A DNA stretch of 64,000 nucleotides, taken from assembly GCF_965139335.1 (NCBI RefSeq), contig NZ_CBCSEL010000004.1, one strand, 5' to 3'. Made by a program: the position numbers and the translations under genes. Origin of the DNA: Catellicoccus marimammalium. Its GTDB lineage: Bacteria; Bacillota; Bacilli; Lactobacillales; Catellicoccaceae. The notes beneath the pieces were generated by a model that saw nothing but the letters and a program-made list of their open reading frames with translations, did not search any database and had not been told where the DNA came from. Of this stretch, positions 1-6,857 are shown piece by piece; positions within the stretch are counted from its first letter, which is position 1, and each line of letters begins with the position of its first letter.

Positions 1-90
1 ATTATAAATACGAAGTATTTATAACCCTACACATTTGGTTCGTAATTGTCTTTGTTCAGTTTTCAAAGATCTAACTTCTTGTCTTGCGAC
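1..90 (-). promoter_or_regulatory. rRNA operon leader with box A
   Basis: Read on the minus strand, positions 70-54 give a box A-like antitermination element (ATCTTTGAAAACTGAAC), followed by the GTGTAGGG-type stretch often found ahead of 16S rRNA in Firmicutes. Positions 2-24 form an inverted repeat (10-bp arms, GAA loop), possibly part of the pre-16S processing stem. The element sits just downstream of two strong tandem promoters. I infer that the 16S rRNA gene begins a little beyond the left edge of the window; no mature rRNA sequence is present here. Confidence 0.75.
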
Positions 91-96
91 TTCTTT

Positions 97-125
97 ATAT
101 TATCAAACTCGCAAGTCCTTGTCAA
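97..125 (-). promoter_or_regulatory. rRNA operon promoter P2
   Basis: A consensus -35 TTGACA (125-120) and a -10 TAATAT (102-97) are separated by exactly 17 bases on the minus strand. The promoter lies about 30 bases before the box A element, the usual place for the proximal rrn promoter. Confidence 0.8.
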
Positions 126-179
126 CAACTTTTTTCAAATTATTTTTTGAAAGTTTTTACTGTCGTTGTCGACTTCTAT

Positions 180-208
180 ATAATAACAATATATCTATAG
201 ATATGCAA
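180..208 (-). promoter_or_regulatory. rRNA operon promoter P1
   Basis: A -35 TTGCAT (208-203) and a -10 TATTAT (185-180) are separated by 17 bases on the minus strand, about 80 bases upstream of P2. Tandem P1/P2 spacing like this is typical of rrn operons. The spacer contains the palindrome TATCTATAGATA. P1 starts only 36 bases after the stop codon of the 159-residue gene, and no terminator is seen between them. Confidence 0.7.
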
Positions 209-243
209 GTACTTTTTTCTATTTTTTTATCTATAAAATAATA

Positions 244-723
244 TTAATCCTCAATCAGTTCCACAACAGAAGATTCAACATATCCTTGCCAAATATGTTC
301 TTGATCATATAAAGAATAATAAATAGTTCCAGACAAATGAGTATAATATCCTAAAATATACATCGTTTCATTAAAAAACACATCACTGTAATCATAAAAT
401 AGATCAAACTGTAAATTTTGCCATAAAGGATATCCTTTTTGAATTACTTTTCCTTCTTTTTCTAGGATTTCAAAATCGCTAATAGGTTCCTCATTAATGG
501 CACAAGCATTGGCATTAACAAATCCTATCCAGTCTCCATTATCTCGCACTAACTCAACATAACGTTTCCCATTATCATGATGATAAATTCCATTAATTTT
601 GAAAAATTCTTGATAACAAATTGCTGTCTTACCAACTTTTTCTTTAATATCTAGAGTTTTCCAAAGTGGATAATCATTTTTTTTGACGTAAGCATAAGCT
701 TTTTGTTCTACAAAATTAGTCAT
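244..723 (-). CDS. Hypothetical protein with two SH3/GW-like repeats
   Basis: I do not recognise this 159-residue protein. It is built from two similar halves: roughly residues 15-77 and 93-157 both begin with a YPLW motif, continue as alternating hydrophobic strand-like segments, and end in a W-x-G-[FY]-V motif. That pattern resembles bacterial SH3/GW modules that bind cell-wall polymers. However, there is no signal peptide, transmembrane segment or anchor, so as written the protein is cytoplasmic. The start ATG has an AGGAG site, and a promoter (TTGACA, 17 bases, TTAAAT) lies upstream. It sits alone between the rplL terminator and the rRNA promoters. The repeat structure is visible; any wall-related role is inference. 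Confidence 0.7.
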   Translation of the reverse strand: MTNFVEQKAYAYVKKNDYPLWKTLDIKEKVGKTAICYQEFFKINGIYHHDNGKRYVELVRDNGDWIGFVNANACAINEEPISDFEILEKEGKVIQKGYPLWQNLQFDLFYDYSDVFFNETMYILGYYTHLSGTIYYSLYDQEHIWQGYVESSVVELIED

Positions 724-796
724 ATTTTACTCCTACTCTTTTTTATCAATGGAATAAGAAGTACTCTTATAAATCCATCTAGATTCATATAGTATT

Positions 797-825
797 ATTT
801 AAAGCAATAAAAAGATAATTGTCAA
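797..825 (-). promoter_or_regulatory. Promoter of the SH3-like repeat gene
   Basis: On the minus strand a consensus -35 TTGACA (825-820) is followed after 17 bases by TTAAAT (802-797). It lies between the rplL terminator and the 159-residue gene, so that gene appears to be its own transcription unit with a leader of about 65 bases. Confidence 0.55.
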
Positions 826-837
826 ACGATTTTTTAC

Positions 838-869
838 AACAAAAAAACTCCCAGACAAACTGGGAGTTA
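838..869 (-). terminator. Intrinsic terminator after rplL
   Basis: An 8-bp perfect stem (ACTCCCAG, loop ACAAA, CTGGGAGT, positions 847-867) is followed on the minus strand by a run of seven T residues. It ends the rplJ-rplL unit. Confidence 0.9.
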
Positions 870-884
870 AAATTTCAATAGAAA

Positions 885-1253
885 TTATTTTAATGTTACT
901 GAAGCACCAGCTTCTTCTAAAGCTGCTTTTAATGCTTCTGCTTCTTCTTTAGCTACGTTTTCTTTAACTGGAGCTGGAGCACCATCAACTAAAGCTTTAG
1001 CGTCTTTAAGACCTAAACCTGTAGCTTCACGTACAGCTTTGATAACTTTAACTTTTTGATCACCAGCTGAAGTTAATTCAACAGTGAATTCAGTTTGTTC
1101 AGCGCCACCTTCAGCACCACCAGCAGCAGCTACAGCTACAGGAGCAGCAGCAGATACGCCAAATTCTTCTTCGATAGCTTTTACTAAGTCGTTTAATTCT
1201 AAGATAGTTGCTTCTTTTAATTCAGCAACGATATTTTCAATGTTTAATGCCAT
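885..1253 (-). CDS. rplL: Ribosomal protein L7/L12
   Basis: This is the 122-residue stalk protein of the large ribosomal subunit, which recruits GTPase translation factors. Family features in order are the N-terminal dimerisation helices (to about residue 33), an Ala/Gly-rich hinge (about 34-53) and the C-terminal globular domain with the GLGLKDAKALVDGAP motif used to contact elongation factors. A GGAGG site sits ahead of the ATG. It follows rplJ by 60 bases, is co-transcribed with it, and ends at a strong terminator. In many Firmicutes rpoB follows; here it does not. Confidence 0.97.
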   Translation of the reverse strand: MALNIENIVAELKEATILELNDLVKAIEEEFGVSAAAPVAVAAAGGAEGGAEQTEFTVELTSAGDQKVKVIKAVREATGLGLKDAKALVDGAPAPVKENVAKEEAEALKAALEEAGASVTLK

Positions 1254-1313
1254 TATAATATCCTCCGATTAATAATTCTTTCTTTTTAATTGTTTCGTTA
1301 TATTAGGCAGCAA

Positions 1314-1817
1314 TTATGCCACGTCTTCTTCTTTTGCATCCGCAACAGCGTTGATAGCGTATGCCACGTTGCGAACTGGAGCTTGAAGAACAGATAGTAA
1401 CATAGATAGTAAACCTTCGCGGTTTGGTAAAGCAGCCAATTCTTTGATTGCTTCCACTGAAGATACTTTACCTTCGATGATACCACCTTTAATTTCTAAT
1501 GCTTCTGCTGTTTTAGCAAAATCATTCATGATTTTTGCAGGAGCTACTACGTCTTCATTACTGAAGGCAACAGCTGTAGGACCAGTAAATACTTCGTCTA
1601 ATCCTTCTAAACCTGCTTTTTGTGCAGCACGTGTTAAGATACCGTTTTTGATAACTTTCATTTCAACACCTGCTTCACGTAATTGTTTACGTAATTCAGT
1701 TGCTTGTTCTACTGTTAAACCACGGTAGTCAACGATTACTACTGAAGCAGCGGCTTCAAATTTAGCAGCAACTTCTTCTACTAATTGCGCTTTTTTAGCG
1801 ATATTTGCTTCACTCAT
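1314..1817 (-). CDS. rplJ: Ribosomal protein L10
   Basis: L10 anchors L7/L12 dimers to 23S rRNA at the stalk base. The N-terminal RNA-binding part carries VVIVDYRGLTVEQ and the typical length (167 residues) is kept. I place the start at the ATG at 1817: an AGGAGG sequence lies 8 bases ahead of it, whereas the longer frame opens at a GTG that overlaps that same Shine-Dalgarno sequence. Upstream lies an L10-type autoregulatory leader and a strong promoter. The gene is first in the rplJ-rplL unit. Confidence 0.96.
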   Translation of the reverse strand: MSEANIAKKAQLVEEVAAKFEAAASVVIVDYRGLTVEQATELRKQLREAGVEMKVIKNGILTRAAQKAGLEGLDEVFTGPTAVAFSNEDVVAPAKIMNDFAKTAEALEIKGGIIEGKVSSVEAIKELAALPNREGLLSMLLSVLQAPVRNVAYAINAVADAKEEDVA

Positions 1818-1844
1818 CGATTTCACCTCCTATTTTTTGCTAGA

Positions 1845-1965
1845 CATGAAATAAAAAAACTCCATGTCACCGCAGACATAGAGAGACGTTATGATTTTAA
1901 ATCATTGTCCTNGGGTAGGAAATTAAGTGATTGCTCACACCTACTGTCTTCGGCACTTATAACCT
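1845..1965 (-). promoter_or_regulatory. L10 leader (autoregulatory mRNA structure)
   Basis: The minus-strand transcript between the promoter and rplJ reads AAGUGCCGAAGACAGUAGGUG, then CUUAAUUUCCUACC, matching the conserved core of the Firmicutes L10 leader, where L10(L12)4 binds its own mRNA. Near rplJ, positions 1856-1884 can form a hairpin (CUCUAUGUCUGCGGUGACAUGGAG) followed by a run of U, which fits an attenuator. One unresolved base lies at 1912. Family knowledge predicts repression by excess L10. Confidence 0.8.
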
Positions 1966-1970
1966 TTATT

Positions 1971-1999
1971 AATATATCATGTACATTTCTTTTCGTCAA
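1971..1999 (-). promoter_or_regulatory. Promoter of rplJ-rplL
   Basis: A -35 TTGACG (1999-1994) and a -10 TATATT (1976-1971) are separated by 17 bases on the minus strand, just ahead of the L10 leader and just after the rplA terminator. Confidence 0.8.
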
Positions 2000-2010
2000 A
2001 CTTTTTTTAC

Positions 2011-2040
2011 AAAAAAAAGAGTGAGAAAATTCTCACTCTT
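2011..2040 (-). terminator. Intrinsic terminator after rplA
   Basis: A 10-bp stem (AAGAGTGAGA paired with TCTCACTCTT, 2017-2040, 4-base loop) is followed on the minus strand by eight T residues. It separates rplK-rplA from rplJ-rplL. Confidence 0.9.
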
Positions 2041-2057
2041 GGATTTTATCTTTCAAA

Positions 2058-2747
2058 TTAGAAAGAAGCAGGATTTACATGGATACCAGGTCCGAATGTA
2101 GTAGTTACGCTGATATTTTTGATGTATGATCCTTTAACTGCAGCTGGACGAGCTTTTGCTACTACGTCGTTGATTGTTGCAAAGTTTTCTACTAATTTAT
2201 CTGTATCAAATGAAACTTTACCGATTGGAACATGAATGTTACCAGCTTTATCAACACGGTAAGTAACTTTACCAGCTTTTACTTCTTCAACAGCTTTTGT
2301 TACATCCATAGTAACTGTTCCTGTTTTAGGGTTTGGCATTAATCCTTTAGGTCCTAATACACGTCCTAAACGACCTACTTGTGCCATCATATCTGGTGTT
2401 GCAACGACAACATCAAAGTCAAACCATCCTTCTTGGATTTTTTGAACCATATCTTCATCGCCTACGTAATCAGCACCTGCAGCTTGAGCTTCTTTTGCTT
2501 TTTCGCCTTTTGCAAATACTAATACACGTTGAGTTTTACCAGTACCATTTGGTAAAACAACTGCTCCACGAATTTGTTGATCCGCTTTTTTAGGGTCAAC
2601 GTTTAAACGGTAAGCAACTTCTACTGTTGCGTCAAAGTTAGCAAAGTTTGTTTCTTTTGCTAAAGCAACTGCTTCATTTACTGAATATAACTCGTTTGAG
2701 TTAACTTTCTTTAATGCTTCTTGCATTTTTTTGCTTTTTTTAGCCAT
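2058..2747 (-). CDS. rplA: Ribosomal protein L1
   Basis: L1 forms the mobile stalk at the E site and represses its own operon by binding mRNA. The 229-residue protein shows the MAKKSKKMQEA start, the NVDPKKADQQIRGAVVLPNGTGK segment and the GRLGRVLGPKGLMPNPK signature of the family. The start chosen is the ATG at 2747, six bases after AGGAGG; the ATG at 2753 abuts the Shine-Dalgarno sequence with no spacer. It is 93 bases after rplK, and the intergenic region holds an L1-site-like element. Confidence 0.97.
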   Translation of the reverse strand: MAKKSKKMQEALKKVNSNELYSVNEAVALAKETNFANFDATVEVAYRLNVDPKKADQQIRGAVVLPNGTGKTQRVLVFAKGEKAKEAQAAGADYVGDEDMVQKIQEGWFDFDVVVATPDMMAQVGRLGRVLGPKGLMPNPKTGTVTMDVTKAVEEVKAGKVTYRVDKAGNIHVPIGKVSFDTDKLVENFATINDVVAKARPAAVKGSYIKNISVTTTFGPGIHVNPASF

Positions 2748-2763
2748 TTTCATCCTCCTATAT

Positions 2764-2790
2764 TGTGGTTATAACGGTAGTACCTCCCAC
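2764..2790 (-). promoter_or_regulatory. L1 binding-site-like element before rplA
   Basis: The minus-strand RNA contains GUGGGAGG (2790-2783) and, after an internal GGUACUACC-type hairpin, ACCACA (2769-2764). Such paired motifs resemble the L1 site of 23S rRNA and could mediate translational feedback on rplA. This is inferred from shape and position. Confidence 0.5.
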
Positions 2791-2840
2791 ATGATCTCAT
2801 TTTTCAATGACATCAAACTGAGAAGCATTTGCTCACTGAA

Positions 2841-3266
2841 TTATTCAGCGATTGTAATACCCATGCTTCGTGCAGTACCTTCTACCATGCGCATTGCAGC
2901 TTCTACATTCGCAGCGTTTAGGTCAGGCATTTTTGTTTCTGCAATTTCACGTACTTGTTCTTTTGTAACAGACGCTACTTTTGTACGGTTTGGTTCACCA
3001 GAACCTTTTTCCACTTTAGCAGCTTTTTTCAATAATACTGCTGCAGGTGGTGTTTTTGTGATGAAGTCGAATGAACGATCTTCATAAACTGAGATTACTA
3101 CTGGAATAATCATACCTGCTTGGTCAGCTGTACGAGCATTGAATTCTTTAGTGAATCCCATGATGTTGATACCTGCTTGACCTAATGCAGGACCTACTGG
3201 TGGAGCTGGTGTTGCTTTACCTGCAGGAATTTGCAATTTAACAATTTTTTCTACTTTTTTAGCCAC
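2841..3266 (-). CDS. rplK: Ribosomal protein L11
   Basis: L11 binds the GTPase-associated centre of 23S rRNA and is needed for RelA sensing of stalled ribosomes; PrmA, also encoded in this window, methylates it. The 141-residue product has the family N-terminus KLQIPAGKATPAPPVGPALGQ and the FDFITKTPPAAVLLKKAA segment. It starts at GTG (3266) with AGGAGG eight bases upstream; the nearby ATG at 3273 is out of frame. It heads the rplK-rplA unit with its own promoter and is not directly fused to nusG as in many relatives. Confidence 0.97.
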   Translation of the reverse strand: MAKKVEKIVKLQIPAGKATPAPPVGPALGQAGINIMGFTKEFNARTADQAGMIIPVVISVYEDRSFDFITKTPPAAVLLKKAAKVEKGSGEPNRTKVASVTKEQVREIAETKMPDLNAANVEAAMRMVEGTARSMGITIAE

Positions 3267-3290
3267 GAGTCATACCTCCTTAAGACCGTG

Positions 3291-3327
3291 ATGTGGTTGA
3301 ATGGAGCTCAAGATTTCTCCTCCCACG
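3291..3327 (-). promoter_or_regulatory. L1 binding-site-like element in the rplK leader
   Basis: The leader of rplK repeats the same pair of motifs seen before rplA: GUGGGAGG (3326-3319) and ACCACA (3297-3292), bracketing a GAGCUC segment. I infer a second L1 target, placed to control both genes. Confidence 0.45.
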
Positions 3328-3338
3328 TATACTTCCAT

Positions 3339-3367
3339 ATCATACATAATTTTTTTTTATTTTTCAA
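3339..3367 (-). promoter_or_regulatory. Promoter of rplK-rplA
   Basis: A -35 TTGAAA (3367-3362) and a -10 TATGAT (3344-3339) are spaced by 17 bases. The -35 lies inside the last codons of the upstream hydrolase gene. The spacer contains a run of nine A residues on the minus strand. Confidence 0.7.
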
Positions 3368-4181
3368 CCTTTTTTTCTGGCCAAACAAGAAATTTATTAA
3401 TTTCCTCAAAAACTAAGGAATCTACAGGAAGATCACTGTGCCCTAAATCACTTAAAAGAAGAAATTGATTTTTAATTCCCTCTTTATTGAGAACACTTTC
3501 TAAAGATTTAACACTTTCAATAGGAACAATTCCATCATCTGTTGCGTTAATTTCTCCTGCAATATTTAACCAAGGTCCACATTGAACTTTATGTTCAGAA
3601 AATCCTTTTTCAATCGTTTTTAATGTAGGACTGGCAATTAATCGATCGTTTTTGTCCACTTGTTTTCCTAATTCATTATAAGGAGAGCCCAAAGTTACTA
3701 CTTTTTGTAATTGAATGGGATTTTCTTGTTTATATTGTTGTTGAGCCAAATAGAAAGCTAATGCTACCCCACCTTGAGAATGAGCAATATAATCAATCGC
3801 ATTGACCCTATGTTCTTGCAACCAAGAAAACACTCGGCTTAACCATTCTGCTTGTAAAGCATCAGGAGCATCATTATAAGAGAAACGAACTTGAACCAAA
3901 GGATGCTTTGCTGGTTTCCATTCGCCATCCAATTGGATCTCTCCATCGCGCGAAACAATAAGCAATGGTTCTTTTGTTCCACCTTTTTCTTCTAGTTCTT
4001 TTGTTAATCGGTCAAAAACATGTTCATCAGAAGGAGTTCCATGAATCATCACTGTAGTGACACCACTTTTTTTATTAGGAATAGGCTCAGCTTTTTTATT
4101 TTTTCCTTTTCCAAGGAAGAAAAGCATTCCTCCTAAAAGCAAAATCACTACAATGAGTAAAATTCCACGTTTCTTTTTCAT
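3357..4181 (-). CDS. Alpha/beta hydrolase, DUF915-like, membrane-anchored
   Basis: A 274-residue serine hydrolase of the DUF915-like lipase/esterase type. Residues 7-24 form an N-terminal membrane anchor after MKKKRG, so the enzyme should face outward. The fold signatures are the oxyanion MIHG (45-48), the nucleophile elbow AHSQGG with Ser135, an acid in DDGIVP (Asp215/216) and the catalytic His in LGHSD (His248). The start at 4181 is preceded by AGGAGA; the longer frame begins at a TTG upstream of that site. The gene interrupts the usual nusG-rplK order, and a nusG terminator ends just before its ribosome binding site. The physiological substrate is unknown. Confidence 0.85.
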   Translation of the reverse strand: MKKKRGILLIVVILLLGGMLFFLGKGKNKKAEPIPNKKSGVTTVMIHGTPSDEHVFDRLTKELEEKGGTKEPLLIVSRDGEIQLDGEWKPAKHPLVQVRFSYNDAPDALQAEWLSRVFSWLQEHRVNAIDYIAHSQGGVALAFYLAQQQYKQENPIQLQKVVTLGSPYNELGKQVDKNDRLIASPTLKTIEKGFSEHKVQCGPWLNIAGEINATDDGIVPIESVKSLESVLNKEGIKNQFLLLSDLGHSDLPVDSLVFEEINKFLVWPEKKVEK

Positions 4182-4196
4182 TATCCTATCTCCTAA

Positions 4197-4220
4197 CAAA
4201 AAAAGGTGCTCAACGCACCT
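4197..4220 (-). terminator. Intrinsic terminator after nusG
   Basis: A 6-bp GC-rich stem (AGGTGC/GCACCT, loop of 5) is followed by seven T residues on the minus strand. The T tract ends three bases from the Shine-Dalgarno sequence of the downstream hydrolase gene, so that gene must depend on read-through or on a promoter upstream of the hairpin. Confidence 0.85.
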
Positions 4221-4226
4221 CTTTTT

Positions 4227-4769
4227 TTACAATTGTTCAATTTCGTTACTACCTACTTCAATTTCGCAATTGGTATTTCCCATATCTGCTAATAGGTAAA
4301 CACTATGTTCTTCATCATTAAAGTCTTTAATTTCTCCTGTAAATCCTTCAAATGATCCAGAAATAATACGTACTTTATCGCCAATCGCAAATGGACGTTC
4401 ATGCGTAACACTTTGATCCATTTCATTTAAAATTGTATCTACTTCTTCTGGTAATAATGGAGCAGGTTTACTTCCAGCGCCGTGAGAACCCACAAAGCCA
4501 GTTACTCCTGGTGTATTACGAACGATATACCAAGATTCATCAGTCATTACCATTTCGACTAAAACATAGCCAGGGAAAATTTTATGTGTTGTAACTTTTT
4601 CTTTCCCTGTTTTTGTAATTCCACGTTCTTCTTCTTCTGGTACACAAACACGGAAAATATATTCTTCCATTCCCATGCTTTGAGCACGAGATAATAAATT
4701 CTCTTTTACTTTGTTTTCATAACCTGAGTAAGTATGTAAAACATACCACTGTTTTTCAAATGTCTCCAT
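4227..4769 (-). CDS. nusG: Transcription elongation/antitermination factor NusG
   Basis: NusG binds RNA polymerase and couples or paces transcription. The 180-residue protein has the NGN domain beginning with WYVLHTYSGYENKVKENL (from residue 8), the FPGYVLVEMVMTDESWYIVRNTPGVTGF core, and a C-terminal KOW motif at GDKVRIISGSFEGFTGEI (about 128-145). An AGAGGA site precedes the ATG. It follows secE in the standard rpmG-secE-nusG order and ends at a terminator. Confidence 0.97.
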   Translation of the reverse strand: METFEKQWYVLHTYSGYENKVKENLLSRAQSMGMEEYIFRVCVPEEEERGITKTGKEKVTTHKIFPGYVLVEMVMTDESWYIVRNTPGVTGFVGSHGAGSKPAPLLPEEVDTILNEMDQSVTHERPFAIGDKVRIISGSFEGFTGEIKDFNDEEHSVYLLADMGNTNCEIEVGSNEIEQL

Positions 4770-4853
4770 CTCATTCCTCTTTCTATGCTTATTTCAAAAT
4801 AAAAAAGCGATTCATCACATATTGATATGATTTCACGCTATATCCTAATTCTC

Positions 4854-5036
4854 TTATTTCAAAATAAAACTCATCAAATGCGTTAATCCCCAGTCCGCTA
4901 CGGCGAAGAAAATAGCAAAAATAAGTGTCATTTCGATAACCGTTAATACATCTTTTCGCCATTGTTTCCCAGTAGGCCATGTTACAAGACGCATTTCATG
5001 AGCAACACTTTTAAAAAATTGTCCGATTTTTTTCAT
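4854..5036 (-). CDS. secE: Preprotein translocase subunit SecE
   Basis: This 60-residue single-span SecE clamps SecY in the SecYEG channel. It has the amphipathic helix with the conserved RLVTWPTGKQ motif (about residues 16-25) followed by one transmembrane segment (about 31-54). Length matches short Firmicutes SecE. AGGAG lies seven bases ahead of the ATG. It starts 12 bases after rpmG. Confidence 0.95.
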   Translation of the reverse strand: MKKIGQFFKSVAHEMRLVTWPTGKQWRKDVLTVIEMTLIFAIFFAVADWGLTHLMSFILK

Positions 5037-5048
5037 TATGTTCTCCTT

Positions 5049-5201
5049 TTATTTAGTTGCTCGGTGAATTGTATGTGTTCCACAATATTTACAATATTTT
5101 TTAATTTCTAAGCGAGAAGCACGTTGAGCTTCAGAAATATTCTTCGTGTAGTTACGAGACCCACAAACCGAACAAGCTAATGCTACTTTATTATTTTTCA
5201 C
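5049..5201 (-). CDS. rpmG: Ribosomal protein L33
   Basis: A 50-residue L33. The translation from GTG at 5201 reads VKNNKVALACSVCGSRNYT and ends HTIHRATK, with two C-x-x-C pairs (CSVC and CKYC), so this is the zinc-binding form. AGGAGG lies seven bases ahead of the GTG. It is the first gene of rpmG-secE-nusG and follows walJ by 41 bases. Confidence 0.93.
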   Translation of the reverse strand: MKNNKVALACSVCGSRNYTKNISEAQRASRLEIKKYCKYCGTHTIHRATK

Positions 5202-5242
5202 TTCTATTCCTCCTATTTACTATATCATATTTCTTAGTGAAA

Positions 5243-6034
5243 TTAAATGACTTCTATTAATGGACTTGCTTGTGCTGGTGAAGTATCATGCAATTGAATT
5301 CCATTTTGAATGGGGATATCTTTTTTGGTTAAATAATCAGTCACCACTTCTCTTGCTAATTGTGGCATATTATTTTTAGGACTAAGATGTCCTAGAAAAA
5401 CGTTTTTTGTTTGATTCCCTATCATTTCTCCTAATGCATACGCACCATCTTCATTAGATAAATGTCCTGTATCTCCTAAAATTCTCTGTTTTAAATGCCA
5501 AGGGTAAGGTCCAAATCGCAACATGTTTACATCATGATTGGTTTCCATTAAATACATATTGGCATTTCCTAATTGTTGATACAATCGTTCGCTACAATAT
5601 CCAGTATCAGTTAATTCAACAAAACTCTTATCTCCTTGTCTTACCGTATAAAACTGAGGATTGACCGTATCATGCGATACTGGAAAGGCTTCAATTTCTA
5701 AATCTTCCAACAATTTTACCTCACCTGGTTCGATACAGCAAATTTGTTCTTTAGGAATTTTCGGATATTTTTCTAAAATTTCACACCATGTCTTTTCATT
5801 GGCATAAACATCACAACCGTAACGTTTGGCTAAAACTCCTAATCCTTTAATGTGGTCACTATGCTCATGAGTGACAAAAATCGCATCCACATCTTTCATC
5901 TCTCGATCGATACTATGCATTCGTTCTTCGATTTTTTTTCCACTTAGTCCAGCATCTAACAAAATTCGTTGTCGTTCACCTTCAATATAAAGGGAATTTC
6001 CTTCGCTTCCGCTAGATAAAATACTAACTTTCAC
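5243..6034 (-). CDS. walJ: Metallo-beta-lactamase fold protein WalJ/YycJ/VicX
   Basis: The last gene of the wal operon encodes a 264-residue metallo-beta-lactamase-fold hydrolase. Visible signatures are SSGSEGNS near the start, the metal-binding THEHSDH motif and a late GHLSPKNN. Relatives are linked to cell division and DNA metabolism, though the substrate is unsettled. I start it at GTG 6034: the GGGGAG sequence sits nine bases upstream, and the stop of walI is one base away. The longer frame opening at TTG 6055 would include the Shine-Dalgarno sequence. Confidence 0.9.
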   Translation of the reverse strand: MKVSILSSGSEGNSLYIEGERQRILLDAGLSGKKIEERMHSIDREMKDVDAIFVTHEHSDHIKGLGVLAKRYGCDVYANEKTWCEILEKYPKIPKEQICCIEPGEVKLLEDLEIEAFPVSHDTVNPQFYTVRQGDKSFVELTDTGYCSERLYQQLGNANMYLMETNHDVNMLRFGPYPWHLKQRILGDTGHLSNEDGAYALGEMIGNQTKNVFLGHLSPKNNMPQLAREVVTDYLTKKDIPIQNGIQLHDTSPAQASPLIEVI

Positions 6035-6035
6035 T

Positions 6036-6857
6036 TTATTCTTCTCCCCTTTCAATATCTTTATTATTATTCCCCATTAAATGATTCGTCAACGCATTAA
6101 CACGATAAATTTCTTCGATATTACTATTGTTTTTTACATTGACCATCCAAATCGGCAAATAAACGAAACTATCTTTTTCTTGATATACTTTTGCATAAGC
6201 TAAGGATAACCATTCAATGGTATCTCCTCGTGTTAATTTATTATTTAAAAATAGAGTATAAGCCGCATCTTCTCCTCGAATCAATTCCATTTTATCTCTT
6301 AATGGTTTAATTTCTGCTAGCTGTTGTTGCTCATATTTTTCTACTTTCTTCTCTTTCTCATTTTCTTCCACATGGAACACTACTTGAGCTGAGGTATCAT
6401 CAATCGGAATCCCTTCATAACTTTGAGCATAACAAATATTTTTCTTATTTAAAATATATGGGAAATAATGATATTGATCTCCTTGAATAAAGTTTTCTTT
6501 TTGTGACATAAAATCCTTTAAATCTAAAGATAAGGATTCCTCCCCTTTTACGATAATCGGAGATTGCAATTGACTTTTAATTTTATATTTTGTTGCAGAT
6601 ACCGTTTGTGCTTTTAATGTTTTTGCTTCTTTTTCTAAAACTGCTCGTTTTCCTTCTAGATAATAACCATATCGTTGTTTTGTATCTAAAGTAGTTTCTA
6701 AAGTCACGCCTTCTTTTTTTAAAATTTCTTCGATAGAATCATTCGTATTTCCAATATTTTTACTTGTTTTTTCTTCGTTATAAAGTGTCAGAAAAAGATA
6801 TCCATTTAAAAGGAAAAACGTAATGAGAAAAATAAATTCTATTTTACGGTAATTCAT
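6036..6857 (-). CDS. walI: WalRK regulatory protein WalI (YycI)
   Basis: A 273-residue membrane-anchored regulator: one N-terminal transmembrane segment (about residues 8-26) and a large extracellular domain with PepSY/YycI-like beta segments (for example YPYILNKK and LPIWMVNVKNN). WalI and WalH form a complex that modulates the sensor kinase WalK through their transmembrane helices. Its ATG overlaps the walH stop by four bases (ATGA), with GGAGGA upstream, so the two are translationally coupled. It has no enzymatic motifs. Confidence 0.9.
   Translation of the reverse strand: MNYRKIEFIFLITFFLLNGYLFLTLYNEEKTSKNIGNTNDSIEEILKKEGVTLETTLDTKQRYGYYLEGKRAVLEKEAKTLKAQTVSATKYKIKSQLQSPIIVKGEESLSLDLKDFMSQKENFIQGDQYHYFPYILNKKNICYAQSYEGIPIDDTSAQVVFHVEENEKEKKVEKYEQQQLAEIKPLRDKMELIRGEDAAYTLFLNNKLTRGDTIEWLSLAYAKVYQEKDSFVYLPIWMVNVKNNSNIEEIYRVNALTNHLMGNNNKDIERGEE

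Noticed and set aside
35..241. Open frame of 68 codons on the plus strand
   Set aside because: It lies across the rRNA promoters and box A leader, has no ribosome binding site and reads as low-complexity sequence.
4789..4980. Minus-strand frame of 63 codons overlapping secE
   Set aside because: It shares DNA with secE in another frame; secE has the family motif and the ribosome binding site, and this one does not.
5219..5227. Extended -10-like element (TGATATAGT) ahead of rpmG
   Set aside because: A start at the expected distance would fall inside the rpmG Shine-Dalgarno sequence, so it is unlikely to drive rpmG.
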